Positions 1-10,400 of a stretch of 15,743 bases of DNA are shown here, one piece after another. Numbering within the stretch: position 1 is the stretch's first letter; every line of letters starts with the position of its first letter. Source of the stretch: an uncultured Bacteroidota bacterium. Its GTDB lineage: Bacteria > Bacteroidota > Bacteroidia > Flavobacteriales > UA16. The stretch is from positions 1 through 15,743 of the forward strand of contig CACHDD010000020.1 of the NCBI GenBank assembly GCA_902578505.1, read 5' to 3'. The notes under the pieces are model-generated. The model saw nothing but the letters and a program-made list of their open reading frames with translations, was not told where the DNA came from and ran no database searches. The position numbers were made by a program, and so were the translations under genes.

Positions 1-104
1 CCATTGTTTGGTTCTCCAGGACCATTTGCTCCAACATATTTATAAGCTAAAGCAGGCTGTGCTAGAAGAATCGTTAAAACGAATATTGAATAAATGCGTT
101 TCAT
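1..104 (-). CDS. N-terminus of a secreted protein of unknown function (partial)
   Basis: Only about 34 codons are visible before the window edge. They encode a clear signal peptide: MKR, then a hydrophobic core (roughly residues 4-16), then a QPALA cleavage site around residue 20. The mature N-terminus begins YKYVGANGPGEPNN. An in-frame ATG at 119 would add five residues (MHDTI) in front, but the start at 104 gives the standard signal-peptide shape and is preferred. The gene begins only 29 bases after the stop of the TonB-dependent receptor, on the same strand, so it is probably the next gene of that transcript and may be exported to the envelope alongside it. The visible part is too short to assign a family. 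Confidence 0.7.
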   Translation of the reverse strand, partial: MKRIYSIFVLTILLAQPALAYKYVGANGPGEPNN

Positions 105-133
105 AATTGTATCATGCATTTTTGTAAATTCTA

Positions 134-3100
134 TCAAAAGTCAAACTTTAGACCTAAACGAATAGTACGAGGAAGGCCTAGATTAAACGGATTATCTACA
201 TACATGGAGTAGTAGTTTCTAAATGCGTCAGGGTTATTCTGACTATTGATTAATGGTTGGTATTGTGCGGCAGCTAGATAACCGTCATCATCAGAAACGC
301 CTGTATATCTGTATACAGAGCTAATGTTCTGATTGTTAAGGATGTTGCCAATCCAAAGATATAAGTTCATATTAATCACCTTAGCTTTATCTCCCTCGCC
401 ACGAAGTTTAACTCGGAAATTCTTGTCGAGATTTACATCCATATTAAATGACCAAGGAAGACGAGAACCATTAATACTCCCTTCAGTTGAAGGGCTAATT
501 TCACCAGTAATTGGAGTAGCAATTGTAGATGCAGTGTATGGTGTACCTGAACCGAGGTTTGCAATAAGATTAAGACCCATATTAGCAAATAATTGTGTTT
601 CACCAATTACAGGTCCATCATATTGATCACCAGAACCGTAACGGTAGTCAATATTTGCTACAATTCTATGCCGTTGGTCGTAGTTAAGAGGAGTAATTGT
701 TCTAAGATTTGGTAGTCCTGCGTTGATAAGAGCAAGAGCTGTTGAAGTTGTAGACCCTGTACCGTCAGCATACTGAAGAGTATAGTTCGCATTCATTCTA
801 ACATTTCCAGTACGTCTTAGGTCATATCCAACAGTTAAACCTTTAACGGTACCAAAGTCTATGTTGCCGAATGCACTATACGGTCTGGGATAAGCTCCAG
901 TAAAGTTTCTTACCTGTATCATGTCACGCATTTCCTTATAATAAGCACTAATCTTAAGACTTGAAGTTTTAGTCAGCACTTGTTGGAAACCAAGCTCATA
1001 ATCAATTGTCTTCTCAGGTCTAAGATCAGGGTTAGATATTAAGCTATTATTGTTCTCAATAAATAAGTAATCAATAGGTGAGAATCTATTGTTTGAAGTT
1101 GGTCTCTGTGTTAGCACATCATAGTGAGCAAAGAATACAGCCTCATCACTAATATTAAAGGAGAATGATATTCTAGGCATAATATTTACAGCAGGATTAT
1201 AATCTCTGAATGCGTTTCCATCAAGTTCTGCATCAGGATCCTGGTTCTGCAACCATGGAGCAGGATAAGGCTCGTTAACAGCAAGAATATCTGGATCATT
1301 AATTTCAGCGCCAACTGCATTGTACCATGTGTCACCATCACGGAAACCAACAATTGCATTTGGGTTTTCTAATGCATCTACATAAACAACATAATCATCA
1401 CCAATATTATCTGGGATTACAACTTCACCATCAATATGTTGTTCAATTAAAGAAGTGCCATTTGTATTATTTGTTACGTCGCCAACATTATACGAGTTTC
1501 CAATTACATACGGGTCTTTAAGAACACTTTGGTTTGCATCGAATCTATCAACACGAACCCCTACATTAAAGATGATGTCGTCAAAAGTAAATTTATCCAT
1601 AATATACCCAGAGATGTAGATGGGTTCGTAGGGAGATATAGGTCTTGTTTTACGTCCAGTATTCGGGTCTGTGTTATTAAAAAACTCTTCAATTGTGTAT
1701 GTTGTATTGTCTTTATTACCCCATGCATCGTATCCATAGTATGAAACAGCACTGCTTCCTTGATTTAATAATTCATCTGCAGCAAACCATTCAAGCTGTA
1801 TTGAGTCAGGATTTAATGCATCTACTTGAATTAACTCAGTTTCACCATATTTAAGAATATTTCTAAGGTTTTCATCTATTAGATATTGGTTATCACCTTG
1901 TAATCTATCGTATGTAACATAGTATTCAGTACCAATATTTGTAATAGTTGAATCACTAAAGTCAAGCTCTTTAATATGAGAGTTTGTGTAAAGTCTTGCT
2001 AAAGTCCAAAGACCAATAGGAGCTAGCGAGAACGCGGCATCTCTTCTTTGCTCATATTCAAAACCAAGTTGGAATGCATGGTCCCCTATGTCTGCAGAAC
2101 CAGCGGCGCTCACTCGGAATTGAGAGTTATTAGATATGTAGTAAGTACCACCCTGTTGCCCTGGGTAAGTCCATAAACCATATACTGAAGAGGGATTTTG
2201 TCCATTGAGGATTGCATTGCCGTTTTGAACAGCTAATATGCTTTCATATGGACCATCATCATCTGGATTGTAATTTTCTTGATCGAATAAATTGAAATAC
2301 TGATTATTAATCGCAGCAAGTTCAGGGTTATGCTCTGAAGCTTGGAATTGAACTAAAGTGTCCTCCCAGCCGTTGTGTACAAATCTTCCAGTGTTATAGT
2401 TGTATTCGTATGAGTTTCTATTGAGCACATTGAATGTGCCAACGTGACCGTAGCGGAAAAAGTTATCTCTATGGTTTGCGTCTTGAATAGAGTAGTTTGT
2501 CTCACTGTAATCAACCATAATTTGGTAGAATACATTCTTTAGAGTACTTGGGTCGTCCTCATCATTTACAAACCTTTGACTGAATTTTGCATAAGCTCTC
2601 CAGTCTAAGTTTGTAACTAAGTTGTTATTTTCCCAATTCATTAAAGAGTTAGCATAATTAGCAGAGTATGATTTTCCACCAGCTGCAGTAGCTCCAAATG
2701 TTAGGCTTGTAGTTTCATTTGTGTTAACGTCAATTTTGGTAACAAGATTAGCGTTTTGACTTGATGCATTCATTCTAGTTGGCACAACAGTAAACGCTCC
2801 AGTTCCAGGAATTGCACTACCATTAGTGTCATATTCTGGAAGTAGAAAATCTGAATTATAAAGTGCGCCATTAACTTCACCTGTTGAGCTGATATTCTGA
2901 CGCAGAGGGTCATTAATAATTGATTCACGAGCTTCGTCAGTAATTCTATATACACCTCCGAATGTTGGTCTTGGGTCTTTTTGATAGGTGTAGTTGCCTG
3001 ACAGGAAAAGTCCAAGAAGCGGATCTGTTTTTTCACCTTTGTCATTTTTACGGAAAATGATTGGGCCTGATGCAACCATCTCAGCAAGGTTATATCCAAA

Positions 3101-3859
3101 TTTATCTAATCCTATCACCGATTCGCCCTGTGGTATACCTGAAGAAATCACCTCACCACCACCAAACCACTTACGGCTTGAATTTCTTAGTGAGATGTTA
3201 ATTACACCACCAGTTGCGTCACCAATATTTGCTGGGATACCACCTGTTACAACCTGTACCTCTTCTATTGCAGACTTTGGAAGTGCTTGTGAACCACGAA
3301 CTTTTATACCATCGATATATACCCATGTTGATGATGTACGTGCACCACGTATCGAGATTCCTCCACCAGTACCTGCTGTACTTGCACCAGCTACCGTTGT
3401 CGCGATAGATGTTGCAGAACGACCAGGTAGTTTATCTATATCTTCACGACTAACAGTTCCGCCTGATGCACCACCATCTTTGTCAATCAATGGCACTTCG
3501 TATTCAACGACTTCTGCTTCAGCTACCATTACACCAGCACTAAGTACTGCATTCACAAATTGAATCTTGTTTGCAGTAATCTTTACACCAGTAATTTTTT
3601 TTGGCTGGTATCCAACAAATGATAGAAGAACGTCATAAGTCCCAGGCGCAATTGGCTTGATTGTATACTTTCCATCAAAATCTGTGTTGGTACCAGAAAT
3701 TTGGTTACCGTTAAGGAATACAACTACACTGGCAAATGGAAGAGGATCTCCCAAATCTCCATCAGTCACAGTTCCTTTTAGCGTTCCAGACCCTACTTGG
3801 GCCAAGCCAGCACTTGATATAAAAAGTACTGCTGCAAAAAATGATATAAAACCTTTCAT
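134..3859 (-). CDS. TonB-dependent outer-membrane receptor with carboxypeptidase-regulatory-like N-terminal domain
   Basis: This 1241-residue protein should be a 22-strand outer-membrane barrel that takes up a large or scarce substrate using TonB/ExbBD energy. A signal peptide covers residues 1-20 (…SSAGLA, then QVGSG). A CarboxypepD_reg-like beta-sandwich follows at about 27-110, with GTVTDGDLGDPLPFASV, TDFDGKY and SFVGY motifs typical of Bacteroidetes receptors. The plug domain lies at about 130-225 (LPGRSATSI, ISIRGARTS, VYIDGI, IEEVQVVTGGIPANIGDATGGVINI). The remainder is barrel, with a typical NPDLRPEKTIDYELG segment and a C-terminus ending in aromatic Phe (LGLKFDF). It is longer than many family members, and the extra length is Asn/Asp-rich and probably forms extracellular loops. 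No SusD partner is adjacent on the visible side, so the substrate cannot be assigned. It starts with ATG at 3859 behind an operator-like gap, and a small secreted-protein gene follows it closely. Confidence 0.95.
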   Translation of the reverse strand: MKGFISFFAAVLFISSAGLAQVGSGTLKGTVTDGDLGDPLPFASVVVFLNGNQISGTNTDFDGKYTIKPIAPGTYDVLLSFVGYQPKKITGVKITANKIQFVNAVLSAGVMVAEAEVVEYEVPLIDKDGGASGGTVSREDIDKLPGRSATSIATTVAGASTAGTGGGISIRGARTSSTWVYIDGIKVRGSQALPKSAIEEVQVVTGGIPANIGDATGGVINISLRNSSRKWFGGGEVISSGIPQGESVIGLDKFGYNLAEMVASGPIIFRKNDKGEKTDPLLGLFLSGNYTYQKDPRPTFGGVYRITDEARESIINDPLRQNISSTGEVNGALYNSDFLLPEYDTNGSAIPGTGAFTVVPTRMNASSQNANLVTKIDVNTNETTSLTFGATAAGGKSYSANYANSLMNWENNNLVTNLDWRAYAKFSQRFVNDEDDPSTLKNVFYQIMVDYSETNYSIQDANHRDNFFRYGHVGTFNVLNRNSYEYNYNTGRFVHNGWEDTLVQFQASEHNPELAAINNQYFNLFDQENYNPDDDGPYESILAVQNGNAILNGQNPSSVYGLWTYPGQQGGTYYISNNSQFRVSAAGSADIGDHAFQLGFEYEQRRDAAFSLAPIGLWTLARLYTNSHIKELDFSDSTITNIGTEYYVTYDRLQGDNQYLIDENLRNILKYGETELIQVDALNPDSIQLEWFAADELLNQGSSAVSYYGYDAWGNKDNTTYTIEEFFNNTDPNTGRKTRPISPYEPIYISGYIMDKFTFDDIIFNVGVRVDRFDANQSVLKDPYVIGNSYNVGDVTNNTNGTSLIEQHIDGEVVIPDNIGDDYVVYVDALENPNAIVGFRDGDTWYNAVGAEINDPDILAVNEPYPAPWLQNQDPDAELDGNAFRDYNPAVNIMPRISFSFNISDEAVFFAHYDVLTQRPTSNNRFSPIDYLFIENNNSLISNPDLRPEKTIDYELGFQQVLTKTSSLKISAYYKEMRDMIQVRNFTGAYPRPYSAFGNIDFGTVKGLTVGYDLRRTGNVRMNANYTLQYADGTGSTTSTALALINAGLPNLRTITPLNYDQRHRIVANIDYRYGSGDQYDGPVIGETQLFANMGLNLIANLGSGTPYTASTIATPITGEISPSTEGSINGSRLPWSFNMDVNLDKNFRVKLRGEGDKAKVINMNLYLWIGNILNNQNISSVYRYTGVSDDDGYLAAAQYQPLINSQNNPDAFRNYYSMYVDNPFNLGLPRTIRLGLKFDF

Positions 3860-3893
3860 TAACAGGTGTTTTTCAGGCGTTTCTATAGAAGGC

Positions 3894-3925
3894 GTAAATA
3901 TAACCCATTTTCACCCTTTGTGAAA
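3894..3925 (-). promoter_or_regulatory. Candidate Bacteroidetes-type promoter of the TonB receptor gene
   Basis: Read on the minus strand, TATATTTA (3902 down to 3895) matches the Bacteroidetes -7 consensus TAnnTTTG except at the last base. TTTC (3925 down to 3922) lies 19 bases upstream, as expected for the -33 TTTG box with one mismatch. Transcription would begin near 3887 and give a leader of roughly 28 bases before the ATG at 3859. Both boxes are imperfect, so the call rests on spacing and on the position in the only gap upstream of the receptor. Confidence 0.4.
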
Positions 3926-3958
3926 GAATGTGAAAATTCACTTAAATATCAGGTTATA
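3899..3958. promoter_or_regulatory. Clustered GTGAA half-sites and nested inverted repeats, possible operator
   Basis: The gap upstream of the receptor contains TTTCAC-N5-GTGAAA (3909-3925), directly followed by GTGAA-AA-TTCAC (3930-3941). ATTTTCAC (3907-3914) also pairs perfectly with GTGAAAAT (3930-3937). An outer pair, TATAACC (3899-3905) and GGTTATA (3952-3958), flanks them; its right arm overlaps the stop codon of the small gene. The half-sites cover the predicted -33 region. No T-run follows on either strand, so a regulator-binding site is more likely than an intrinsic terminator. The regulator is unknown. Confidence 0.45.
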
Positions 3959-4258
3959 AGCGGGTTCTCATACGACTCCACCATGAGTGGTTTCTGCCAC
4001 TTGCCTGACGTCGAGCTTGTTTTTGGCCATCTAGCATTTTTTTTTTGGTTCTACTATCTTGCATCTCATAGTGATCTCGCTGTCGTTGCTTATAATTTTT
4101 TTCCCACTCCTTGTATGCAATTTTTGCTTGCTTTTTTGCCTTTCTTTTCGCCCTCTTTTTTTTAAACCGTTCAATCAAAGATGGTTTTTCATCGATTTGG
4201 GCTTGGGAGGTTAAACTCAAACCCAAAGCACCTAAAAGAATTATGTACTTGATGAAAT

Positions 4259-4262
<4 letters not shown>
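3954..4262 (-). CDS. Small, highly basic secreted protein of unknown function
   Basis: This 102-residue protein has a signal peptide (hydrophobic core about 4-17, SLTSQAQ cleavage region about 20-22). The mature part of about 80 residues carries roughly 28 Lys or Arg, including the runs [13 protein letters not shown] and RTKKK, and ends in the aromatic/basic stretch [10 protein letters not shown] know similar short exported basic proteins in Flavobacteriia only as hypotheticals. The start codon is GTG at 4262 and overlaps the TGA stop of the upstream thioredoxin-fold gene as GTGA, so its translation is probably coupled to that gene. The gene contains homopolymers of ten A (4037-4046) and eight A (4156-4163) on the coding strand; these are potential slippage points. 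It might bind nucleic acid, LPS or another polyanion, but that is inferred from charge alone. Confidence 0.75.
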
Positions 4263-6364
<2,102 letters not shown>

Positions 6365-6445
6365 ATATATTAGGCCCAAATTTTTTCTTCATAAAGTTAA
6401 AAGTAAGTGGTGATAATGTACCTTTGATGACCATAATTTTAATCC
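6365..6445. promoter_or_regulatory. Divergent intergenic region between the YyaL-like gene and glyA
   Basis: This gap of 81 bases must hold the start signals of both divergent genes. The plus-strand side has a clear -7 element (listed separately). Toward the YyaL-like gene only a weak TAACTTTA match is visible, around 6391-6398 on the minus strand, with no convincing -33 box. I see no operator dyad or riboswitch-like structure. Confidence 0.5.
6419..6426 (+). promoter_or_regulatory. Candidate -7 promoter element of glyA
   Basis: TACCTTTG is an exact match to the Bacteroidetes sigma-A-type -7 consensus TAnnTTTG and lies 19 bases before the glyA ATG at 6446. Transcription would begin around 6433, leaving a leader of only about a dozen bases. 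No good TTTG -33 box is present at the expected distance (around 6396-6400). The call therefore rests on the exact -7 match and its position. Confidence 0.5.
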
Positions 6446-7726
6446 ATGTCACTAAGCAAATCTGACTCTCAAATCGCTGATCTTATAGATTTTGAGCATA
6501 AGCGTCAATTAGAAGGAGCAGAGCTCATAGCATCGGAGAATTTTACTTCTCAATCTGTAATGGATGCTCAGGGTTCAATACTTACAAATAAGTATGCTGA
6601 GGGCCTTCCTCGTAAGAGATATTACGGCGGATGTAAGTTTGTAGATGAGGTGGAACAGCTTGCGATTGACAGACTTTGCGAATTATTTGGAGCAGAGTGG
6701 GCGAATGTTCAACCTCACTCAGGGGCTTCGGCAAATTCAGCAGTAATGTTGGCTTGTTTGAATCCTGGGGATAAGATTTTGGGCTTTGACCTAAGTCATG
6801 GAGGGCATCTTACTCACGGTTCTCCAGTAAACTACTCGGGTAAATTGTATAAACCAGTTTTTTACGGCGTTGAAGAGGAAACGGGAAGAGTTAATATGGA
6901 TAAGGTTGCGGAGATTGCAGAGAGAGAAAAACCCCAAATGTTAATTTGCGGAGCATCTGCTTATGCTCGAGATTGGGATTACGCTCGCTTCCGGGAAATT
7001 GCAGATAGTGTTGGAGCGATACTGCTAGCCGATGTAAGTCACCCTGCTGGTTTAATTGCTGCAAAACTATTACGCGATCCACTTCCACATTGCCACGTAG
7101 TAACCACGACAACTCACAAAACTTTGAGGGGTCCAAGAGGAGGAGTAATTATGGTTGGTAAGGATTTCCCAAACCCTTGGGGTAAAACCACAATGAAGGG
7201 AGTTGTAAGATCATTTACTTCTATTCTAGATTCAGGGGTATTCCCAGGAATGCAAGGAGGTCCGCTTGAGCACGTAATAGCTGGAAAAGCTGTGGCGTTT
7301 GGTGAAGCTCTTCAGCCAGCATATAAGAATTACTGCAAGCAGATTATTTTCAATTCCCAAGCCATGGCTGAGGCGTTTGTAGCTAAAGGATACAATCTCA
7401 TCAGTGGTGGAACTGATAACCACCTAATGCTAATTGATCTTCGCAATAAAGACATCACTGGAAAGGATGCTGAGCTTGCTCTTGGGAAAGCAGAAATTAC
7501 TGTTAATAAAAATATGGTTCCGTTTGATACGCGCTCTCCATTTGTAACATCAGGTATGCGAGTTGGTACTCCAGCAGTAACGACTAGAGGGCTCGTAGAA
7601 AGTGATATGCTTCAGCTTGTAGAATGGATAGATGAGGCAATTTGCAATCGAAATGACGAAGCTACTTTAGAAAGAATAGGTGGAGCAGTGATGGAACACA
7701 TGAATAAGTTTCCTCTATACTCTTAA
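6446..7726 (+). CDS. glyA: Serine hydroxymethyltransferase
   Basis: This PLP enzyme of 426 residues interconverts serine plus tetrahydrofolate with glycine plus 5,10-methylenetetrahydrofolate in the cytosol. It is the main supplier of one-carbon units for purine, thymidylate and methionine synthesis. Visible signatures are [10 protein letters not shown] (26-35), [15 protein letters not shown] (48-62), HSGASAN (91-97), [11 protein letters not shown] (115-125), [13 protein letters not shown] (193-205, with the cofactor-contacting Asp196) and [14 protein letters not shown], in which Lys225 is the Schiff-base lysine. Length is typical and the sequence is intact. It is the only plus-strand gene in the window, so it is probably monocistronic. 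Its TAA interlocks with the convergent ostA-like stop. Supply of one-carbon units connects it loosely to purA on the facing strand, but the orientation argues against co-transcription. Confidence 0.98.
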   Translation: MSLSKSDSQIADLIDFEHKRQLEGAELIASENFTSQSVMDAQGSILTNKYAEGLPRKRYYGGCKFVDEVEQLAIDRLCELFGAEWANVQPHSGASANSAVMLACLNPGDKILGFDLSHGGHLTHGSPVNYSGKLYKPVFYGVEEETGRVNMDKVAEIAEREKPQMLICGASAYARDWDYARFREIADSVGAILLADVSHPAGLIAAKLLRDPLPHCHVVTTTTHKTLRGPRGGVIMVGKDFPNPWGKTTMKGVVRSFTSILDSGVFPGMQGGPLEHVIAGKAVAFGEALQPAYKNYCKQIIFNSQAMAEAFVAKGYNLISGGTDNHLMLIDLRNKDITGKDAELALGKAEITVNKNMVPFDTRSPFVTSGMRVGTPAVTTRGLVESDMLQLVEWIDEAICNRNDEATLERIGGAVMEHMNKFPLYS

Positions 7727-9141
7727 TTCAGCTTTTTTAAGCTGCCCTCTGGCGAATTTAAGAGGATGATTGAGTCGACTTCACTGTTTCGAAATAGCAT
7801 TTTAATTTGTGAGCAAGTTGCCTCATTTATGCTCGCACTACCTGCATCATCTATGGTGTAGTAAATGATATTTCCATTTCCTTTAATGTCTATTTGGTAT
7901 ATATCTCCACCTGAGAATTTGGCATCAAGTGTTTTTCCCATCATTTGGTTTTGTAAAGTGTCATTAGTGTAGCTCAACACTTTTGCATTTCCAAGAAGGG
8001 ATAAGATCGAAGGCTTATTGTCGATCACTGTCATCTTAACACTATCTCCAGTTAATTCTTCTTCTTCAGATCTAACGGCAGGGTTTCCTAAAAGCCAAAC
8101 CTCGTCAGCATCAAGATTCCAACTTAGCGAATCTCCATTGCCAGAAAATGCTCCCTGCTCGAACTCAACATATTTTATTGCAAAAATCCAATCCTCACTC
8201 TTGCGTAACCTCCTTGCTTCCAAAATCAATGTATCATCTTTTTCTATATTAGTAGCAATCGCCGGTTTGAGGGTGTCACCGTGAATAATCTCAATTTCGT
8301 CTGTTCTGTTTGCATAAGTGCCAGTGACAGTAAGAGTATTAGTTGAATCTCTTACTATGACATTTCCCCAAGCTGTACCTTTTCTTTCTTTTTGGTCTAC
8401 AATAATACTATCTCCTGCAAGGAATCCCTGTTTGTCATAAATGCTTGCGTTGCCAGCAAACCAACCTGCTTCACTGTCGCCGTCAAATTCACCTCTCTCA
8501 CAATCTATTTGTGCTCCCCCAATGTCCATATGAGTTTTTTGATATATACTTAGGTACTTATCCTCTTTGTCAATAGCTATCGAATCAGATGCTATAAAGT
8601 CTGTCCCTTCTTCTACAATTACATTCCCACCTGCATATAATTTTCCAGATCTAGAATTGTATGTGCCAAGATTACTTTCAAGAGTTTTGGGCCCATTAAT
8701 AAATTTAGCTCGTTGGTAGTAGTTCACTAGTTTGTGCTCAATATCGTAGATGAGTTCAGGGCATGTAATACTCATATCCTCATGCAGGAATTGGACATCT
8801 TCACGAACAGTAATGGTTTGGGTTTCTGGATTGAGGATGGCATATTCAGCTAAAAGAGTAGTGCTTGGTTCGTTTACAACTCTAATGTTGCTGAACACTT
8901 CGAATCTTCCATCATCGAATCTGTAAGCACTATCACAATTGAGTACTGCATCACCGAATCCCAGCTTTACATTACCAAGCAGTCTACTGGATGCAGAAAT
9001 TAGAGGGTCTCGCTCAATGGTTTTCGCGGCAAGGATCTTTACTCGTTCCTTAGGTGCAGATTTTTCTGTTTGGGCTTGCCCTGAAAGAGTGAATCCAAAC
9101 AGACCTAAAATTATAAGTATTTTTCTTAGTCTTTTGATCAT
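7723..9141 (-). CDS. OstA/LptA-like organic-solvent-tolerance protein, LPS transport family
   Basis: This 472-residue exported protein has a signal peptide (MIKRLRK, a hydrophobic core at about 8-19, cleavage near SGQA/QTE at 23). The mature part is built from repeated OstA/LptA-type beta-jellyroll units, recognisable as recurring segments such as [59 protein letters not shown] and LLGNAKVLS. In Gram-negative bacteria this fold forms the periplasmic bridge carrying lipopolysaccharide to the outer membrane; the Bacteroidetes form is presumed to do likewise. The start ATG overlaps the cysN stop as ATGA, so the gene is coupled to the sulfate-activation genes. The C-terminus stops right after [11 protein letters not shown]. 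From memory, relatives continue about 30 residues further with a Pro-rich and Trp-containing tail, so this one may be naturally shortened. Confidence 0.85.
   Translation of the reverse strand: MIKRLRKILIILGLFGFTLSGQAQTEKSAPKERVKILAAKTIERDPLISASSRLLGNVKLGFGDAVLNCDSAYRFDDGRFEVFSNIRVVNEPSTTLLAEYAILNPETQTITVREDVQFLHEDMSITCPELIYDIEHKLVNYYQRAKFINGPKTLESNLGTYNSRSGKLYAGGNVIVEEGTDFIASDSIAIDKEDKYLSIYQKTHMDIGGAQIDCERGEFDGDSEAGWFAGNASIYDKQGFLAGDSIIVDQKERKGTAWGNVIVRDSTNTLTVTGTYANRTDEIEIIHGDTLKPAIATNIEKDDTLILEARRLRKSEDWIFAIKYVEFEQGAFSGNGDSLSWNLDADEVWLLGNPAVRSEEEELTGDSVKMTVIDNKPSILSLLGNAKVLSYTNDTLQNQMMGKTLDAKFSGGDIYQIDIKGNGNIIYYTIDDAGSASINEATCSQIKMLFRNSEVDSIILLNSPEGSLKKLN
7729..7744. other. Small perfect inverted repeat at the glyA/ostA-like convergent junction
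   Basis: CAGCTT-TTTT-AAGCTG forms a six-base-pair stem with a four-base loop, beginning two bases after the glyA stop and lying inside the last codons of the ostA-like gene. It could slow polymerase at the end of glyA. No U-tract follows on either strand and the stem is short, so it does not meet the usual intrinsic terminator pattern. It may simply be coding sequence. Confidence 0.25.
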
Positions 9142-10400
9142 CCAATAACTCCGGCAGCAATAGTAGCATGCGTGCTCGGATCCACTAAGATAAACGCACC
9201 AGTAGTACGATTAGTGCGATATGGATCAGAAAGTATTGGAGAAGCTGTCTTAATTCTCACTCTTGCAATATCATTCATCGCTATATCTCTATTCTCCTCA
9301 TCTCTGTGGAGGGTGTTGATGTCGATGCGGTAAAGCACTTCGGAAATTTTGGCCCTCACCTCGTGAGACATGTGTCTGATGATGAGTCTAGCCGAAGGAT
9401 TTAGTGGTCTTGAATCTAGCCAACAAATCTTTGCATCGACTTCGCTAAGCATTTGGGGTTGGTTGTTTTTTCTCACCAACATTTCTCCGCGGCTAAGATC
9501 AATATCATCTTCCAGAGTCATCACAACACTAAGTGGAGGAAAGGCAAGGTCTAGCTCATCCTCACCAAGAGTGATTTCTTTAATCTTAGTTGATCGTCCA
9601 CTAGGTAGAGCTACAACTTCATCGCCTTTTTTAAAAACGCCTGAGGCAATTCTTCCTGCGTAACCTCTGAAATCTCTGTGTTCGTCTGTCTGGGGTCTGA
9701 TCACGTATTGGATAGGGAACCTACAATCCTGAAGATTTCTATCAGCACCAACGTGAACGTTTTCGAGGTGGTGGAGTAGGGTAGAGCCCCCATACCAAGA
9801 CATATTTTCAGACGTGTCTACAACGTTGTCTCCTTTGAGTGCGCTAATCGGAATAAAGGTGATGTCCTTTATGTCGAGGCGTGAGCTGAAGCTCTTGTAG
9901 GATTGAACGATGTCGTTGTATTTGGCCTCATCATAATCGACCAAATCCATTTTATTTACACAGACAACTAAATGCTGCAAGCCCAAAAGTGAAGCGATAA
10001 AACTATGCCTATGAGTCTGCTCAACTAACCCATTTCTCGCGTCAATTAAAATGATTGCAAGGTCAGCTGTCGAAGCCCCAGTAACCATATTTCTCGTGTA
10101 CTGAATATGACCTGGTGTGTCTGCAATAATGAATTTACGCTTAGGTGTTGCGAAGTATCTATATGCAACGTCAATTGTAATTCCCTGTTCTCTTTCTGCT
10201 CTTAAGCCATCTGTGAGTAGGCTCAAGTCTGCGCCTTCAAGACCTTTTTGCTTTGACTCTTGCTCTACAGCTTCTAGTTGATCTTGGAATATGCTTTTTG
10301 AATCGTAAAGAAGTCTTCCAATGAGGGTGCTCTTACCGTCATCTACACTTCCCGCAGTTGTGAAGCGCAATAATCCGTTTGTGTGTGTCGATGAACTCAT
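9138..10400 (-). CDS. cysN: Sulfate adenylyltransferase subunit 1 (GTPase subunit)
   Basis: CysN is the EF-Tu-like regulatory subunit that hydrolyses GTP to drive formation of adenosine 5'-phosphosulfate from sulfate and ATP by its partner CysD. The 420-residue protein shows all G motifs: G1 GSVDDGKST (17-25), the G2 region QGITIDVAYRYF (72-83), G3 DTPGH (94-98), G4 NKMD (149-152) and G5 SALKG (186-190). Two beta-barrel domains follow, ending in [21 protein letters not shown]. It is a stand-alone CysN and not the NodQ-type fusion; the kinase function is carried by a separate gene upstream at 11559-12359. Its ATG overlaps the cysD stop by one base (TAATG), and its own stop overlaps the ostA-like start by four bases. 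Confidence 0.97.
   Translation of the reverse strand: MSSSTHTNGLLRFTTAGSVDDGKSTLIGRLLYDSKSIFQDQLEAVEQESKQKGLEGADLSLLTDGLRAEREQGITIDVAYRYFATPKRKFIIADTPGHIQYTRNMVTGASTADLAIILIDARNGLVEQTHRHSFIASLLGLQHLVVCVNKMDLVDYDEAKYNDIVQSYKSFSSRLDIKDITFIPISALKGDNVVDTSENMSWYGGSTLLHHLENVHVGADRNLQDCRFPIQYVIRPQTDEHRDFRGYAGRIASGVFKKGDEVVALPSGRSTKIKEITLGEDELDLAFPPLSVVMTLEDDIDLSRGEMLVRKNNQPQMLSEVDAKICWLDSRPLNPSARLIIRHMSHEVRAKISEVLYRIDINTLHRDEENRDIAMNDIARVRIKTASPILSDPYRTNRTTGAFILVDPSTHATIAAGVIG

Noticed and set aside
2994..3563. A 189-codon open frame on the plus strand opposite the N-terminal part of the TonB receptor
   Set aside because: It lies antisense to the conserved signal-peptide-to-plug region of a clear gene, has no domain-like features and reads as low-complexity Ser/Pro-rich sequence. 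It is a shadow of the receptor's codon pattern.
3907..3937. The ATTTTCAC/GTGAAAAT dyad as an intrinsic terminator of the small basic gene
   Set aside because: No U-tract follows the stem on the minus strand, the loop is 15 bases and the stem is AT-rich. Its overlap with the predicted promoter of the next gene favours an operator.
3866..4165. Plus-strand open frame opposite the small basic protein, rich in Phe
   Set aside because: Its Phe-rich sequence is the complement of the Lys/Arg codons (poly-A tracts) of the minus-strand gene. The minus-strand frame has a signal peptide and a coupled start, so it is preferred.
6365..6379. Upstream TTG start for the YyaL-like protein
   Set aside because: It adds only five residues (MGLIY), uses a rare start codon and is not needed for the domain. 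The ATG at 6364 gives the usual family N-terminus.
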